From: Tribonema minus
Taxonomy: Eukaryota > Sar > Xanthophyceae > Tribonematales > Tribonemataceae
Reading direction: 5' to 3'
DNA: 64,000 bases
NCBI GenBank assembly: GCA_017506865.1
Contig: JAFCMP010000001.1
Location: 1,674,001-1,738,000 of the forward strand
Shown here: positions 12,377 through 26,300 of the stretch, piece by piece
Layout of the letters: each line of letters begins with the position of its first letter
Numbering within the stretch: the first letter of the stretch is position 1
Program-made: the position numbers and the translations under genes
The notes under the pieces: generated by a model
Databases searched by the model: none
The model's input: the letters and a program-made list of their open reading frames with translations, nothing else
What the model was told of the DNA's origin: nothing

Positions 12377-14362
12377 CGCCCTGTTGGTGGGACGCCAACA
12401 GCGGGGGGCTGCAGAGAGAAAGGTGGCGCTACCGTTGCTGCTGCGTTCAACGACTGCCGCTATTGCGCTACTAGGCAGAGTGGTCGGCCGTGACTGGGCG
12501 AAGACATACCAGCATGAAAGGGTGCTCTACTCTCTGAGAGCTCTTGCTTGCGTCAATATCGTCGTTGGCGCAGCTCGCCGCCACCGCAGTCGCAAGAGAA
12601 GCACTGTTTTCTGCAGCGTCTCAGCGAGCGGGCGTGTCGTAAGTCAGCGCACATCAGGACTTGACTCCAGTACCCACCTGAGGCGGAAGTGCCTGCTGCA
12701 GGAGAAACAAAGCTCAACTTGCTTGAACTGACAGTTACAAAACCGTTATTTGTGAGGAAAAAATTCATGCTGCACGATTGCGATTGCATCTTCACCACTC
12801 ACAGTGGCAGTTGAACTCAACAGGCAATTGAATTGGCAATGTGCCATTTGCGCACAAAGTATGGCATTCTCTTGTTGCAATCACACAATTTATAAATGAA
12901 TACTCTTGTTTGCACACTATACGCAACAGCTTGCTGCTGCAAAGCATGACCAAAAGGGTGCGTGGGATTCTGGTCTGTGTGTATCAGGGGCAAAGGGAAA
13001 GAACTTGTCTCATCTACCATCATCAAAATGTAGCTTTGGTGCAGGCACAGAAGTCAAGAGTTATGGTGCTTCGAATGTGAGATGTTATGCTTCTTCTAGG
13101 GGTAAGGTTGCGCGCAATGCGCGCGCAACCCTAGCCCTAAGATTAATTTGTCGGGAGCTGCACACCAAAAATTCACACTGCATGCACACTGCATCACTGT
13201 TCAAGACACACCGTGCACGACGTCTGATCTCAGTCTGGGACCGCAGTGCAGCGAGAGACCTAAGCCTTGAGTCGATGGATCCATGGTGCCAACCCCAAGT
13301 CGTGGTACTAGGCGGGTTGAGTCCTTGTTTGCATGGGCAACAACTTGAACTTTGTAGAATTCATTCAGAGCGATCACGATCCAGCTCTCTGAGCCCTAGC
13401 GACAAGTCCCACCTTCTGGTCACATCACAAGGCAAGGTTGCCTCAGGGGGGGGGGTGCACTGTGACCCACTAAAGATGTTGGCTGCTTGCTACCTGGCAT
13501 TTTGCAGCACACCTTTTGTCGAGCCAAACAATATGCTGGCCATGTCAGCAGTGGGGCATGGTTCGAAGCGCTGGTGCATGGCCGACTGATTCCAGTTTTC
13601 AACATCTTGTTGATTTGAGATGAACGCACGTGGAAGCACAATGTCCGCCGCGTGTAGATGGCATGCGTGCCGGAGCGAACTGAAGTGCACATCAAAGTGT
13701 CGCAGTCATCTTCCACTCCGCATGCGTGTTTCAACTGCCAGAATATTGTTCGCACGCTGGCGCACATCAGTTGCTATCATCAACAGGCTTCAAGGGCGTA
13801 AACAAAAGCACAGGTGCTCCAATCGCTCATCTCATTCGCCCGCATCGGGCAGCTTCGCAGCGGGCGCATTCCACGCGCAGCCATCGAACCTGCGGCCCCA
13901 CTTCCACGCGCTCAGCGCAATCTACGACAATGCGACAGCTGGCAATGCTGTCCAGGTGCCGCCGAGCCAGCACAGCGCCGCGCCTCCCCCCCGGCTGAGG
14001 CGTGCCACGGGCACAACAGCGCTCGACGCGGCGCCGGCGTCAGCAGCAGCAGCGCCACGACGGGGGCTGGGCGGCACTGGCACTACTGGCGCACGCGTGG
14101 GCGCTTGCGGCTGCCAGGGCGCGGCGTTGCCGTATGGCAGGCGCGCGCTCGCGGCAGTGCTCACACGCCAGTGTGATCATGCGCGCTTGCGTCAACTGAC
14201 CAGCAAGCCACCAGCCGCTCCGTGGCCGCCCCTCGGTGTCCCCCACTTCTACCGGCATGTACCGCAGGCGAGTCCTCCTCGCGGAGAGAGCCTATTAAAT
14301 TGCGCGTCGCTGGCGTGGAAGCCGCCGCGGTCCGCTGCGCCGCGGCATCGCCGCCTGCGCCC
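12377..14362. other. Intergenic, kinase start to Der end
   Basis: About 2 kb with no convincing gene. It should hold the kinase promoter and the Der 3' UTR. The sequence is mixed, with a perfect 10-bp stem hairpin at 13106-13130 and a G-run near 13446. Long open frames here lack protein-like composition. Confidence 0.5.
13106..13130. other. Perfect hairpin in an intergenic region
   Basis: GGTTGCGCGC, a 5-nt loop and GCGCGCAACC. The 10-bp GC-rich stem has no T-run after it. Its role is unknown. Confidence 0.5.
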
Positions 14363-17300
14363 CTACTCCTGCTCGCTAGGGCGCCGCCCGGCCCACTTGG
14401 GCTTGGTGGGCTTCCAGTCCTTGCGCGTGCCGCGGTTCACGGCGCCCGCGCGCGTGTTGGGCTTGATGACCGACGGTTTCTCCTGCGCGACAGGAGAACG
14501 CCGGGGGGGGGGGGGGGAGGGGGGGGGGGTAGAGGGGGTCAGCCCAACAGGCGCAATTGCAGCGTCAGAGTGCGAGACTTTTTCGATCCTGGGTGTGGGC
14601 GCGAGTCCATTCTCCGTCTGTGTGTGCGTGTGAGTAAGTGAGTGAGTGTCAGTGTCAGTGCTCGTCAACTGTGAGATGCCCTGGCAGCTCATATGGCTGT
14701 ACGCCTCGTCCAGCGCAGCCGGCATCACACAGGCCTTCGCATGTGAAGATCTTCTGAGGGTCGCCTCACCTTGAAAGGGTTTGTCCGCCTTGCGCAGCGT
14801 AGCTCACGTCATATAGCGATCGAAAGGTAGTATGTTCGGTGTACACCTTCGGAGGTGCACGCAGGCGCTGCGAGACGTGCGCATCGACAATGGTGCGTCA
14901 CCTCAAGGAACTGTCCGCCTGGTCGACATCGCGCGGCACTTCACAGCTGGAGATCTTCTGAGGGTCGCCTCACCTCGAAGGGGTTGTCCGCCTTGCGCAG
15001 CGCAGCTGATTTGCTACGTGATTGAAAGGTGTCTTGACGCACAACTTCGGAAACTCACGCAGGCGCTGCGAGACGTGCGCATCGACAATGGTGCGTCACC
15101 TCAAGGGGCTGTCCGCCTGGTCGACATCACGCAGCACTTCACAGCTGAAGATCTTCCGAGGTCGCCGCACCTTGAAGAGGTTGTCCGCCTTGCGCAGCAT
15201 AGCTGTACAACTTTGGAAACGCGTGCAGGCACTGCGAGGTGTGCGCATCGGCAACGTTTCGTTACGTCACCGCAAGGGGCTGTATGCCTCGTGCAGCGCA
15301 GTCGACATCATGCAGCACTTCACAGCTGAAGATCTTCTGAGGGTCACCTCACCCTGAAGGGGTTGTCGCTCAAGCGGCTGTATGGCCTCGTGCAGCGCAG
15401 TAGACATCATGCAGCACTTCGCATTTGAACATCCTTCGATATCCTCACCTTGAAGGGGTTGTCGGCCTTGCGCAGGGCAGCTGATTTCATGAAGCAATGG
15501 GCAGGTCGTCTGTCTGATTTACGCCTTTATAAACACGTGCAGGCACTGCGAGACGCACGCTTTGACAACCTCGCGTCACCTCACGGGGTCTTCCACCTTG
15601 CGCAGCGCAGTCCACATCACGTAGCATTTCACATTAAAAGATCTGAAAAGATCTACGAAGTCATCTCACCTTGAAGGGGTTGTCGGCCTTGCGTAGCGTG
15701 AGCCGCACCGGCATGCCGTGGAAGCCAAACTCCGCCTGCAGCCCCTTGATGAGGTAGCGCTGGTACGAGTCCAGCAGCGTGTGGGTGTTGCTCCACAGGC
15801 AGAACGTGGGGGGGGCGCGCGACACCTGCAGACTCCGGGGGGAAGGGAGACGGAGGGTCTTATACTACGGTATACGATGGGGGGGTCTTATACAAGAGGG
15901 GGGGTTTATACTCCGTGATCTACGGTAGTACTGCCGCCAGAGGAGAATCGCCCCTCCAGCTCCCGCGGTGGTCAATTAACGGGGGAGATCAACTGAAGAT
16001 TAGGTTTAGAAACAGAAAATCCCTGTAAATAAAGACAAGACGGAATGATTCGTCACATGGCGCTGCAGAAAAAGCACCGAATTGCGAGCGCCGCGGCGCC
16101 GCTGTACGCAAGAGTCCGTACTCAAGAGTCCGGGTCAGATATTCAAGTCGCAGAGCGACTCAGCTCGACGCCGCTCAAACTCGAAAGCCACAAAGTGGTA
16201 CCGTGGATCACGGAGTATAAATCCTCCCCGTTTTAGCAGGTTGCGAGGCCCGTGTTCGGAAGACGGGGGGTCTTATACGGGGGGGGGGGGTCTTACACAA
16301 CGTACCCCCCGTCTTGTACGCGCGTGAGTGGCTGCGGTAGCATATATCGCATGATATATACTGCTGCACACACCTACTGCAAGCAGCAGGCCAGCAAATG
16401 AACGTTCTGCAGCTCCAACCCTAGCACGCCTGGTTCAAACAAGCCCTTAGCACTACAAACTCACGGCTGCAGAGGCATTGCGCAGGAACGCAGCTCGTAC
16501 CACCTGCTTTCGCGCTGCACCACAACTTGTCCCTCGCGCTGAATTTGCCGTACGACTTGAAGTTTGCGTAACTGCCATGTTCCTTTTTCTACAACCCCGG
16601 CCTTATACAACACGTGCTTACCCCGGTCTTATACAGCGTACCCCCGGTCTTGCGCACACACACACACCTCCCTAGAAAAACGGGGGGTCTTATACTACAG
16701 TATACGATGGGGGGTCTTATACAAGAGGGGGCGTTTATACTCCGTGATCTACGATACTGCCGCCAGACGAGAGTCTTCCCCCCGGATCCCGCGCCGGTTC
16801 AGAACGATTCGCCACACGGCGCAGGCAACGCACCGCGAGCGCAGCGGCGCCACAAAGTAGTTCTGCCACCAGGGGAGAACCCCCCCTCAGATAAAAAACA
16901 GGGGAATATCAACTGAAGATTAGTTTTTGGAAATCTCGAAACCCCCTGGCGGAATGATTCGCCACATGGCGCTGCAGAAAAAGCACCAAACTGCGAGCGC
17001 CGCGGCGCCGCCGTACGCCCAACCCTAACCCTAACCTGAGTCAGGTACTTGAGTCGCGTGACGCGGCTAAGCCCGGCCTTGCCGCCCTTGGCGGCGCCGG
17101 CAGTGTCGCGCGGCGGCGGGTGCACACGCTCGACCTGCACCGAGGGGGTGCGCCAGCAACGGCAGCACATGCACGTCAATGCTTAGACGCAAGGGGTGAG
17201 TGCAACACAAATTCGCGGGTGTCGCGCGGCAGCGGGTGCACGCGTTCGGCCTGCGCGGAACCGTGCCAGCGACGGCGGCGGCACACGTGCGTCAGTGCTC

Positions 17301-20300
17301 TGATGCAAGGGAGTAGGCTTAGAGTTGGTGTGAGGGTTAGGTGCCGCGCGGCGGCGGGTGCACGCGCTCCACCTGCACGGAAGGGGCACGCCGGCGACGG
17401 CGGCACACAAGCTTCAGTGCTCAGATGCAAGGGGTGTCAGTTCAGTTCTGAGCAGAATGAGCTGTTAACGAATCACGGCCAGATGAGCACAACGCCCGAC
17501 CTGCAGAGCCGTGCCATCGGCGGCGACATGGCTGACTGAAAGCGCGAGAAATCGTGGTTATCGTTGCCGAGAGACGCGGGGGCGCATCAGCGCCCAGCTG
17601 TTGGGTCTGCGAGTGACTCGTTGCCGGGCGCATCTGACGTTCAGCAGCCGGCGCGGGGGCGTCACGACCGGCGCCGCCGCAAGACGGAGGCGCATCAGCG
17701 ACAGCGACGCAGGCACGTCGAGCTCAGGTGACTGAGGCGCAGGTGGTGAAGGCGATTGCTGCCGTTGCCTGCGGTGAGCGACGCTGCAGATGGAAGCGAC
17801 GGCTGCGAACACGCTCGTGCACATGCGCGTAAAATACATAAATACTTTTAAATATCTGAAAGCGGGAGTACGATATAGAGCTGACCATAGATGCGCGCAT
17901 CACATGCGTCAAAGTACTACAGAGTGTGTGTAGTTGTGAAGGACGCGTCGAGACGGGGTACGCATCATATCCTGCAGAGTGCGTGCATACATACAAGGCG
18001 CGCCGAGACGCGGCAGCCGAGGCGCGCGCGCCCTTCGTAAGTACAGAACGCCGTGCGTGATCAGCGCCTCATTGTTGCATTGTGTGGTGTTGCATTCTGC
18101 AAAGCCTACGTTTTGATCACTCTGACAGAGCCCCCTCGCCTCGCCTCGCAGCCACTGGCTGAGAAGCGCTGTGCGGAAGCACAGATAGAGCTAACCATGG
18201 AGGCGCGCATCATATACGTCAAAGTGCGTGTATGCACGTATGAGCTAATCATGCATGCGCGCATCATATATGCCAAAATGCGCGTGCATGCACGGAGAAC
18301 GCGTCGAGATGCGGCAGCCGACGTGCGCGCCCCTCACCTTGCGCAGCCACTGGTTGAGCAATGCCGTGGGCACGCGCTGGCGCCAGCGGTCGTGGGCGTC
18401 CACCACCTGCAGCGCCGCGCGCACCGCAGAGGCATGTGTTGGGTCAGTGAAGCATAAAACGTGTGCATACATGCATGCGAAGCCAGAACAGAAACATGGA
18501 AACGAATGGCATAAGTGCCATACAATCATTTCGACAAAGGGATAGGTAGTGTAGCAGAGCTGGCGGCGGTGCCGCGCTACCTGCCTGCCCGCCCCCGCCC
18601 TCAAAGGTGCAGGGAGAGGCGCAAGCATCATGATGTCTGGCGACCCGCGTAACCCCAAGCGCAGGTCACACCCCAACACGGACGCATGCACAGCGTCCCC
18701 GCTCAGTGCACAAGGCCACAGCTAGGGCTAGAGATACATAGAGCCTCAGGCCATGCCAGCGCTCACCGCGTTCATGAGTTTGTTGACGCCAGAGCCCTTG
18801 TGAGGCTGCGCATGCGCACGTCCGGCTACAACTAGGGCTAGGGCTAGGGTCCAGCGGCAGCGCTCACCGCGTTCCTGAGCTCCTCGGCACCATCTTGAGC
18901 GAGGCTGCACGTGGCCACGCCGGGCAGCGCGCACCCGCTCGGTGTGTCCAGCCTCAGCTAGGGTCAGAGTTAGATTGAGGGGCAGACGAGCGCTCACCGC
19001 GTTCATGAGCTCGTTGACACTGCAGCCCGTGAAGCTGCACGTGGACACATGTCAGGCTACAACTAGGGCTAGGGCCAGGGTCAAGCGGCAGCGCTCACCG
19101 CGTTCATGAGCTCGTCGACGCCATAGCCGGTGAGGCTGCAGACGGGGATCACGGGCGGCGCGCCCGTGTCCGGCAGCAGCGCGTCGACCTGCGACTGCAC
19201 GCCCGCGCGGTACTCCTCCGCGCTGACGCCCGAGATGTCAGCCTGCGTGTGTGTGGGGGGGGGGGGGCGGGGGGTGGCAGGGGGTTGGGGAAGGGGGGGG
19301 GGGCATGTGAGCTAGTGTCCGGTGGCGCGGTGCGGCTGCGCGCGATGGTGTGCGTCGAGCAGTGCTGCAGGGCGAGACGACACTCGGTCATATAAGGAAA
19401 TGCGGACGCGAATATGCTTTTAAGGCCTGCGCGGTACTCCTCCGCGCTGACGCCCGAGATGTCACCCTGCATGCGGGGGGGGGGGGGGGGGCGGGGGGGT
19501 GGCGCAGGGGGTTGGGGGAGGGGGGAGGGGCATATGAGACAGTGTCCGGAGTCGCAGCGCTGGCGCGGTGCAGCTGCGCGTGATGGCGTGCGTCGAGCGA
19601 TGCTGCGCAGCGAGATGACAGCCGTCGATGTGGGAAACGCGAACGCGCACATGCTTTTGGGGCGCGGCGCACGGAAGGGGGGGGCGTGCGCAGTTCCCCT
19701 CTCACCTTTAGCATGTGCTTTTCTGAAGTATTTCTTCGCTTGGGCAGGGTCACCCATCACGGTTGATGGCGTTCTTTGCAGGGCGGCGCGGGGGGGAGGG
19801 GGGGGGGGGGTGGTAATCGCCATCTCAGACGAACTGTGAAGCAAAACAATACGGCGAGCTCTTGCGATTATTAACGGCCCGATCCTCTCTGAAGCGCACT
19901 CCTTAGCCAGAGCCAATGCAGCACACGACGCGCGCATGCAGACACTTCAACACGTGACGTGCCTTGTTGGCCGCCACCACGAGCGCCCTGCCCTCCGCCA
20001 GCGACACGGAGGCAAGCGACATCTCGCCGCGCCGCAGCACGCCCTCAGAGCCATCCACGACGAGCACCACCACCTGTCTCACGGGGGCGGGGGGGGGGGG
20101 GGGGGGCAAGCGCGTGGGGAATTGGTGGCGAGCGGAATTGCAGCGGGCCCACCCCTGCACACAAGAGCATGAGGCAAGCGCTGACGCCACGGAGCCCTTC
20201 ACAACGAGCACTGCGACTTTGCTGTTGTTTTCCCATCATCTTCTCCAAAAGTGTTGTTTTCTTGAGCAAACATACAAGCACCACAGTGAAACCGTTGCGG

Positions 20301-23300
20301 CGCACAGCTGCAGCGCCTGCGTGAGGCCAATGGCATTGAGCGCTGCCTTGACGGACAGCGCCTCCTGCTCCTGAAGCTAGGGTTGGGATTGGCACTGCCA
20401 GGGCAACAAGAGCTGCTTACAACAACAGACACATCAGCACAAGGCGGTGGTACGCTTGCTGAGCACTGGCGCAGTACCTGAGCGAGGCCAATGGCGTTGA
20501 GCGCTTCCTTGACGGACAGCGCCTCCAGCGCCTCGCCGGCGGCGGCCGCCGCGTTTCTGCTGTTGGGCCTGCGAGCGCGCGGGCGACGCCGTGCACGCGT
20601 GGGAGACGTCAGAACATGTGTTTTGTCTGTTTTGGTGTGCATGATGCACTAGGGTTCGGGCTGAGGCTAACTCTAGGTGCAGGGTTAGGGTCACGTCCAG
20701 CCCTGATCCTGATCACGTAGGCCAACCCTGAACGTGAAGATTCACGCTGAGTCGGGGCAAGGTAGTTGGAGCAGTGTGCTGCACGTGAGCCACTGCAAAA
20801 AGAAACGATCGCATGGCGCAATGCTTTTCCGCATGTTTGTTACAACCCAAAGCAGCCTGATGCACACCTTGCACTGTGTACACCAAGCACGCCGCGCGCT
20901 CGATCCGCAGGCCGCGCCGCGAGTGCAGCGGCATTGCACGGGGAGCGTCGCCGCCACAGACTTCAACAACTCTATCCTGACTCTACTCACGACGCGGGCG
21001 TGCTGTGTGGCGCGTCTGGCTTCTTGAAAGCACACAGGAAACGGCGCAGTGGCACGCCTACACACCTGTCGTACTTCAACCCTGTACCACGTATACACAT
21101 ACTTTACAGTAATGCGTGCCGAACCCTAGGGCATTGCGGTGCAGGCGCGCTGCCGCGCGGCGCCACCTGCCTCCCGATGCCCGCGGCATCATCACACGGG
21201 GAGCGTCACAGCGGTAGTTCCGCACAGCCGCCATACTTCAACAACTCTATTCCCGACTCTACATGATGGCGCAGGCGTGCAATACGGTGCGTCCCCCTCT
21301 CTGAGCATGGGGGGAACGTCGCAGCGGCACGCCTGCACACCTGTCGCGCTGCCGCCCGGTGCCCTTCACCCCCTCACACATGACTAGTTGTACGCAGGCG
21401 ACCGCTGCACAGCTGCACGCAAAACCTACATACCTACCTATGCCGGCAGTGTCGACCAACCGCACGCGCCCGCCGGGCGCGGGTGCGCCACGTACACACG
21501 ACAGCGTCACGGCCACGTAAAAGGGTCCTTCAGCCCTTCACATGCAGCAGTGTCCTCATCATCCTGTGCTTTCGTAGATCTCAAGATACCGCTGCTGCTT
21601 TTGACTGGGACATGACTAGTCTACGCAGACCCCGCCGCTGCGCGCGATACCTACATACCTTCGCATGCCTGCCTTGTCTGCCAGGCGCACGGGCCGCTTG
21701 TCCCGCTCCCACTCTACGCGGCCGCTGCCCTTCAGCCCTTCACACAAGACTGGTTCTGCGCAGGCCCCACCGTTGCACGCGGTACCTACATACCTTCTTA
21801 TGCCCGCAGTGTCGACCAGGCGCACGGGCCGCCCGTCCCACTCCCACTCCACGGCGACGGCGTCGCGCGTGAGGCCGGGCGTCGGCCCCGTCATCGCCCT
21901 GGCAGGGATATGTCAAGGAGCGCAGTTGGAATCAGGGCCACGAGCTGGGTTAGACTAGGATGGTAGGGTTTGGGATAGGGAAATGAGTCGCATGCAGTAA
22001 ATGTCATGGTGCCATGGGGTCAGGCTTACAACGCGGGGGTAAGGATCGTGAATTGCCCCGACTGTCTCCATGGCCGCGGCAGCGCAGGTGAGCCGGGGGA
22101 TGGTCCGGCTGTAGCCCTACGAGGGTCAGGTGTAGGGTTTTAGGCGAGAGTCGAGAGGCACGTACGGGGGCGCCGCCGGACGCTCGCACACCAGGTCTCT
22201 ACCGCAGACGGGCGCGTTGCGTGGCTTGAGGACGTGCGCAGCAGCGCGCAGCACTCTGAGGCATAAAATTGGGGTCAGGGTGCAAAGCATTGGACTCTGC
22301 GCACGCGCGCGGCACGAGTGCGCGTAAGGCAGCAGCAGCCGCGGCGTCCGTCAGCATGTGTCACATCTAAAAACCCAAATATTTCGACTGTTTTGGCCGG
22401 TTTGGGATTGTGCACCCGAAGTATGACAGTAAATCTAATGACGAATTCTGTCAGTTATTTACGTTTGGAGGTGATGGACACCAATGGTGTAAGAAAAAAT
22501 TGTTTCATGTCATTTTCAGAACATGAGAAAAATGCAGAGCCCCGCACACCTGCCCTGGTCGAGTGCGAGCGCGCACGTCAGCGCGTAAACTAAGCCTAAC
22601 CTACGCTGGCGCCATGCGCCCACAGCGAGCGAAGGCAACTACCTGCTGCAGCGACGGGCATCAGGCGTTGACACACCTAACCCTAACCCTAACCCTGACC
22701 CTACCTCTAACCCTAACCTGATTCTGCTTCCTCCTCCGCCTCTGACCATCGTCGCGAGGCGCTACGGACGCACACATACACACCTACACCCACACGCACA
22801 CACCTGTCCTCGTCGAGTATGGCGTTGAGCATGCTGCTCTTGCCCACGTTGGGGCGCCCGATGATGGCCAGCTGGACTGTGCGCCCGGGGCCGCCATCGT
22901 CCTCCTGAGCGCTGCCCCTGCGCATACATGGGGACAACACTTTAACATTAGTGTTTCAACTGTGATGTGCTTCGTGAGTAATAGACAGCAATATGGGGCC
23001 GCCGTCGTCCTCCTGAGCGCTGCCCCTGCGCATACATGAGGACAACACACTGTAACATTAGTGTACTACAGTACTCCATGGCTGCTTTGAGTACATCAAT
23101 ATGTGGCCGCCGTCGTCCTCCTGAGCGCTGCCCCTGCTTATACATGAGGACAACACACAGTAACATGAGTGAATTACTCTATGGCTTCTTTGAGTAGCAT
23201 ACATCAATACGGGGCCGCCGTCGTCCTCCGAGCGCTGGCCCTGAGCGTACACACACGACTTGAATTCTAAACTGAATCTTCGCCCGTCCCTCATTTTAAT

Positions 23301-26300
23301 CGCCGTCTACTGGGATTAACCCCGCCCCGCCCACTCATTTGACCCGCTCCCCTACTCATGCACCCGCTGACTCACTCAAGCACCAGCTCGCGGCGCTCCT
23401 CCATCCGCACCTCGCAGGCTTTGATGAGCCGTGTGAACGCAGTCTCTGCCGTATCGTGAGCATGCTCGCCTTTGATTGAGTCGTCCACGCACTGTGGCGC
23501 AAGCGCGCCGTGCCCTCGTGCGCGCATCGCAGGCGTTGACCGGCGCCGCAAAGCTGTCGCCGGCCACGGGCGCGGACAGGGACGCGTCGAGCACAGCCAG
23601 CGGCGGCGGCGGCGGCGGCACGCACTCGCGCCAACCCTCCTCCGGCGGCGGCGGCGGCGGCACCCACTCGCGTCAGTCATCCGGTCACCACTGGCGGCAG
23701 TCCTCGGACGCGGACGCGGCGGCGGCGGTCGCGGCAGACACGATGTCCGCCGCCGCATTGTGATCAAACTCACGCACTTACTCAATGACACTCAGTGGCT
23801 CGCTGACTCACTCCGGCGCCAGGTCGCCGCACTCCTGCACGTCTCCCACGCGCACCTTGCAGGCGCCGCAAGCGGCGCAGTCGCGAACGCAATGTCCGCC
23901 GTGCCGTCGCGTCAACGTTTGACTCCTTCACTTCTCTACTCGCTGAATGACTCGTTGACTCACTCTGGCACGAGCTCGCCGCGCTCCTCCATGCCCCTCG
24001 CGCGCACCTCGTACGCATCGGACGACAGTAGCGCATCGCGATTGTGGACTTGATCATCAAGTCCGCCGTGCCGCCGCTTCAAGTACATCAAGGCATGTGA
24101 CTCTCTCCCCTTCACGACTCTGGCTCGAGCTCGCCGCGCTCCTCCATCGCCGCCACACGCGCCTCGTACGCGTTGTACGACAATAGCGCAATTGCGGACG
24201 CAATGTCCGCCGTGCCGCCGCTTCAAGAACTGCAAGGAAGTTGACTCACTTCCCTACTCATTGACTCGACTCAACGACTCACTCTGGCACGAGCTCGCCG
24301 CGCTCCTCCATCGCCGCCACGCGCGCCTCGTACGCGTCGTACAGCGGCGCGATCGCGGACGCGATGTCCGACATGCCGTCGCCGTGCGCGGCGGACACGG
24401 CCAGCGGCTCGCCGAAGCCGAGGCGGCCGCAGTCGGCCAGCGTTTCCTGTGGCAGCGGTGGCGGCGGAGGCAATGGAGAGGGGAAGCGTGGAGAGCCCTT
24501 ACGGAATATGATGCCTACGTGCCCTGCAAAGCATATACCTACCGTACCATACCTACATGCGAGGCTCCCACAGGCGGCCAGCGGTTTCTGCGGCGGCAGC
24601 GGCGGTGCGGCGGCGGCAGCGCCAGTGCGGCGGCGGCGGCAGCGCCAGTGCGGCGGCGGCGGCGGCGGCAGCGGCGCGGGGGAGGCACGGTGACTGCGCT
24701 CGCCGTGCCGTACGCGCGTTGTGAGCGCACGCGCTGTCAACAGAAGTGTGGCGCAACGCGCGCGTCCCAGCGCCGTTCCAGGTCGTGAGGACCAGTCTCA
24801 TCGCTGCGGCGGCAGGCGGCGCTGCCGCGGCGGCGCGCCCCCGCAGCAACCCTCACAATCACAATACATGTACTTCGAAAGCGCACGCTTTGAATACCAT
24901 ACACCGCAGCAGCTGCGACCACGGTTATTAGTGGACGGCATTTGCAGCTGACCACACCTGATCACCTGGAGGACTACGATGTTTTTATTCGTTTCTAACT
25001 ACATACATACATACCTCCATCTGACCGGTGAGCCCGCCCTCCGTCGTGTTGACCAGCACGTACGCGCGCTGCCACGGCGGCGCGGCGCCTAGCATCGCTA
25101 ACAATCATACATACATACTCTTATTTTTAATCAATACATACATACCTCAGTTTGGTCGGTGAGCCCGCCCTCCGTCTTGTTGACCAACACATAGGCTCGC
25201 TGCCACGGCGGCGGGCCGCCCAGCATCACTTACAATCACACATACATACCCCCACTTTCCATCAATACATACATACCTCCATTTGGTCGGTGAGCCCGCC
25301 CTCCGTCTTGTTGACCAGCACGTAGGCTCGCTGCCACGGAGGTGCGCCGCCCAGCGTGCGCACCCACCGCGCGTAGTGCCTGTCGGCCTCCGTCAGGCCC
25401 TGTCGAGGGGTGCGCAGTGCACGCGGGGGGGGGGGGGGGGGCAAGGGCGCGGGGACAGCAGCAGCGCTCAGCACCTGAAACACAAGCGTGACGGTCTCCA
25501 TGTCACGCGACGCGTCTCTGCATCGCGAGAGCTTCGCAGCAGTTGAAGTTTGCACGACATTCGCGGCCTCTCAGGTCACAGTCGGCACTGCAGTGCCGCG
25601 CGGAGAGCTCGAGCACAGGCGTGCAGCAACGCCGACACGCGGTGTTCGAGCCTCTCGGGGGCCGCTCGCACACCGCGCCACGCCGCGCGGCGCGCTCGTG
25701 AGAGCGAGACCCGTGCCGTCACAGCTGCCGCACAATGCTCCTACAGCGGCGGCGGTGGCGGCAGCGGCGCGGCGGCGCAGGCACCTCGCGCCCGTCGACA
25801 ACGAAGAGCACGGCGTCCGCGGCGCGCACCGCCTCCGCCGTCTTGCGCAGCACATGCGCGAAGCGTTTCTCTCTCGTCAGCTCCTTCTAACAAAACATCA
25901 GGCGTCGTACTTCAAGGCCGTGGTACAGTTGCTCACACGGCGGCGGCAGCGACGGCGGCAGCGGCGGCGGTGGTGCGGCGCAACGGCGCACGCACCTCGC
26001 GCCCGTCGACAACGAAAAGCACGGCGTCCGCGGCGCGCACCGCTTCCGCCGTCTTGCGCAGCACACGCGCGCAGCAGGAATGTCTCGTCAGCGCGTGCTG
26101 ATACTACACCAGGCAGAGAAGTCTGCAAGTACGTAGTACAGCACACCCCGCAGTACCACCAAGCAGCGGCAGCGGCGCCGCGCGAGGCACAAGTGCGTAA
26201 GAGAGGGCGCAGCGCAGAAGTCCTCTGAGGAGCGGTATGGGCCAAAGAGGACAGGGGTCACATGGCGGCGGCGGCGGCGACAGCGGCAGCGGCGCACGCA

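Noticed and set aside
14750-15660. CRISPR array
   Set aside because: The repeats are diverged, unevenly spaced and derived from an exon end. The locus is eukaryotic with no cas genes.
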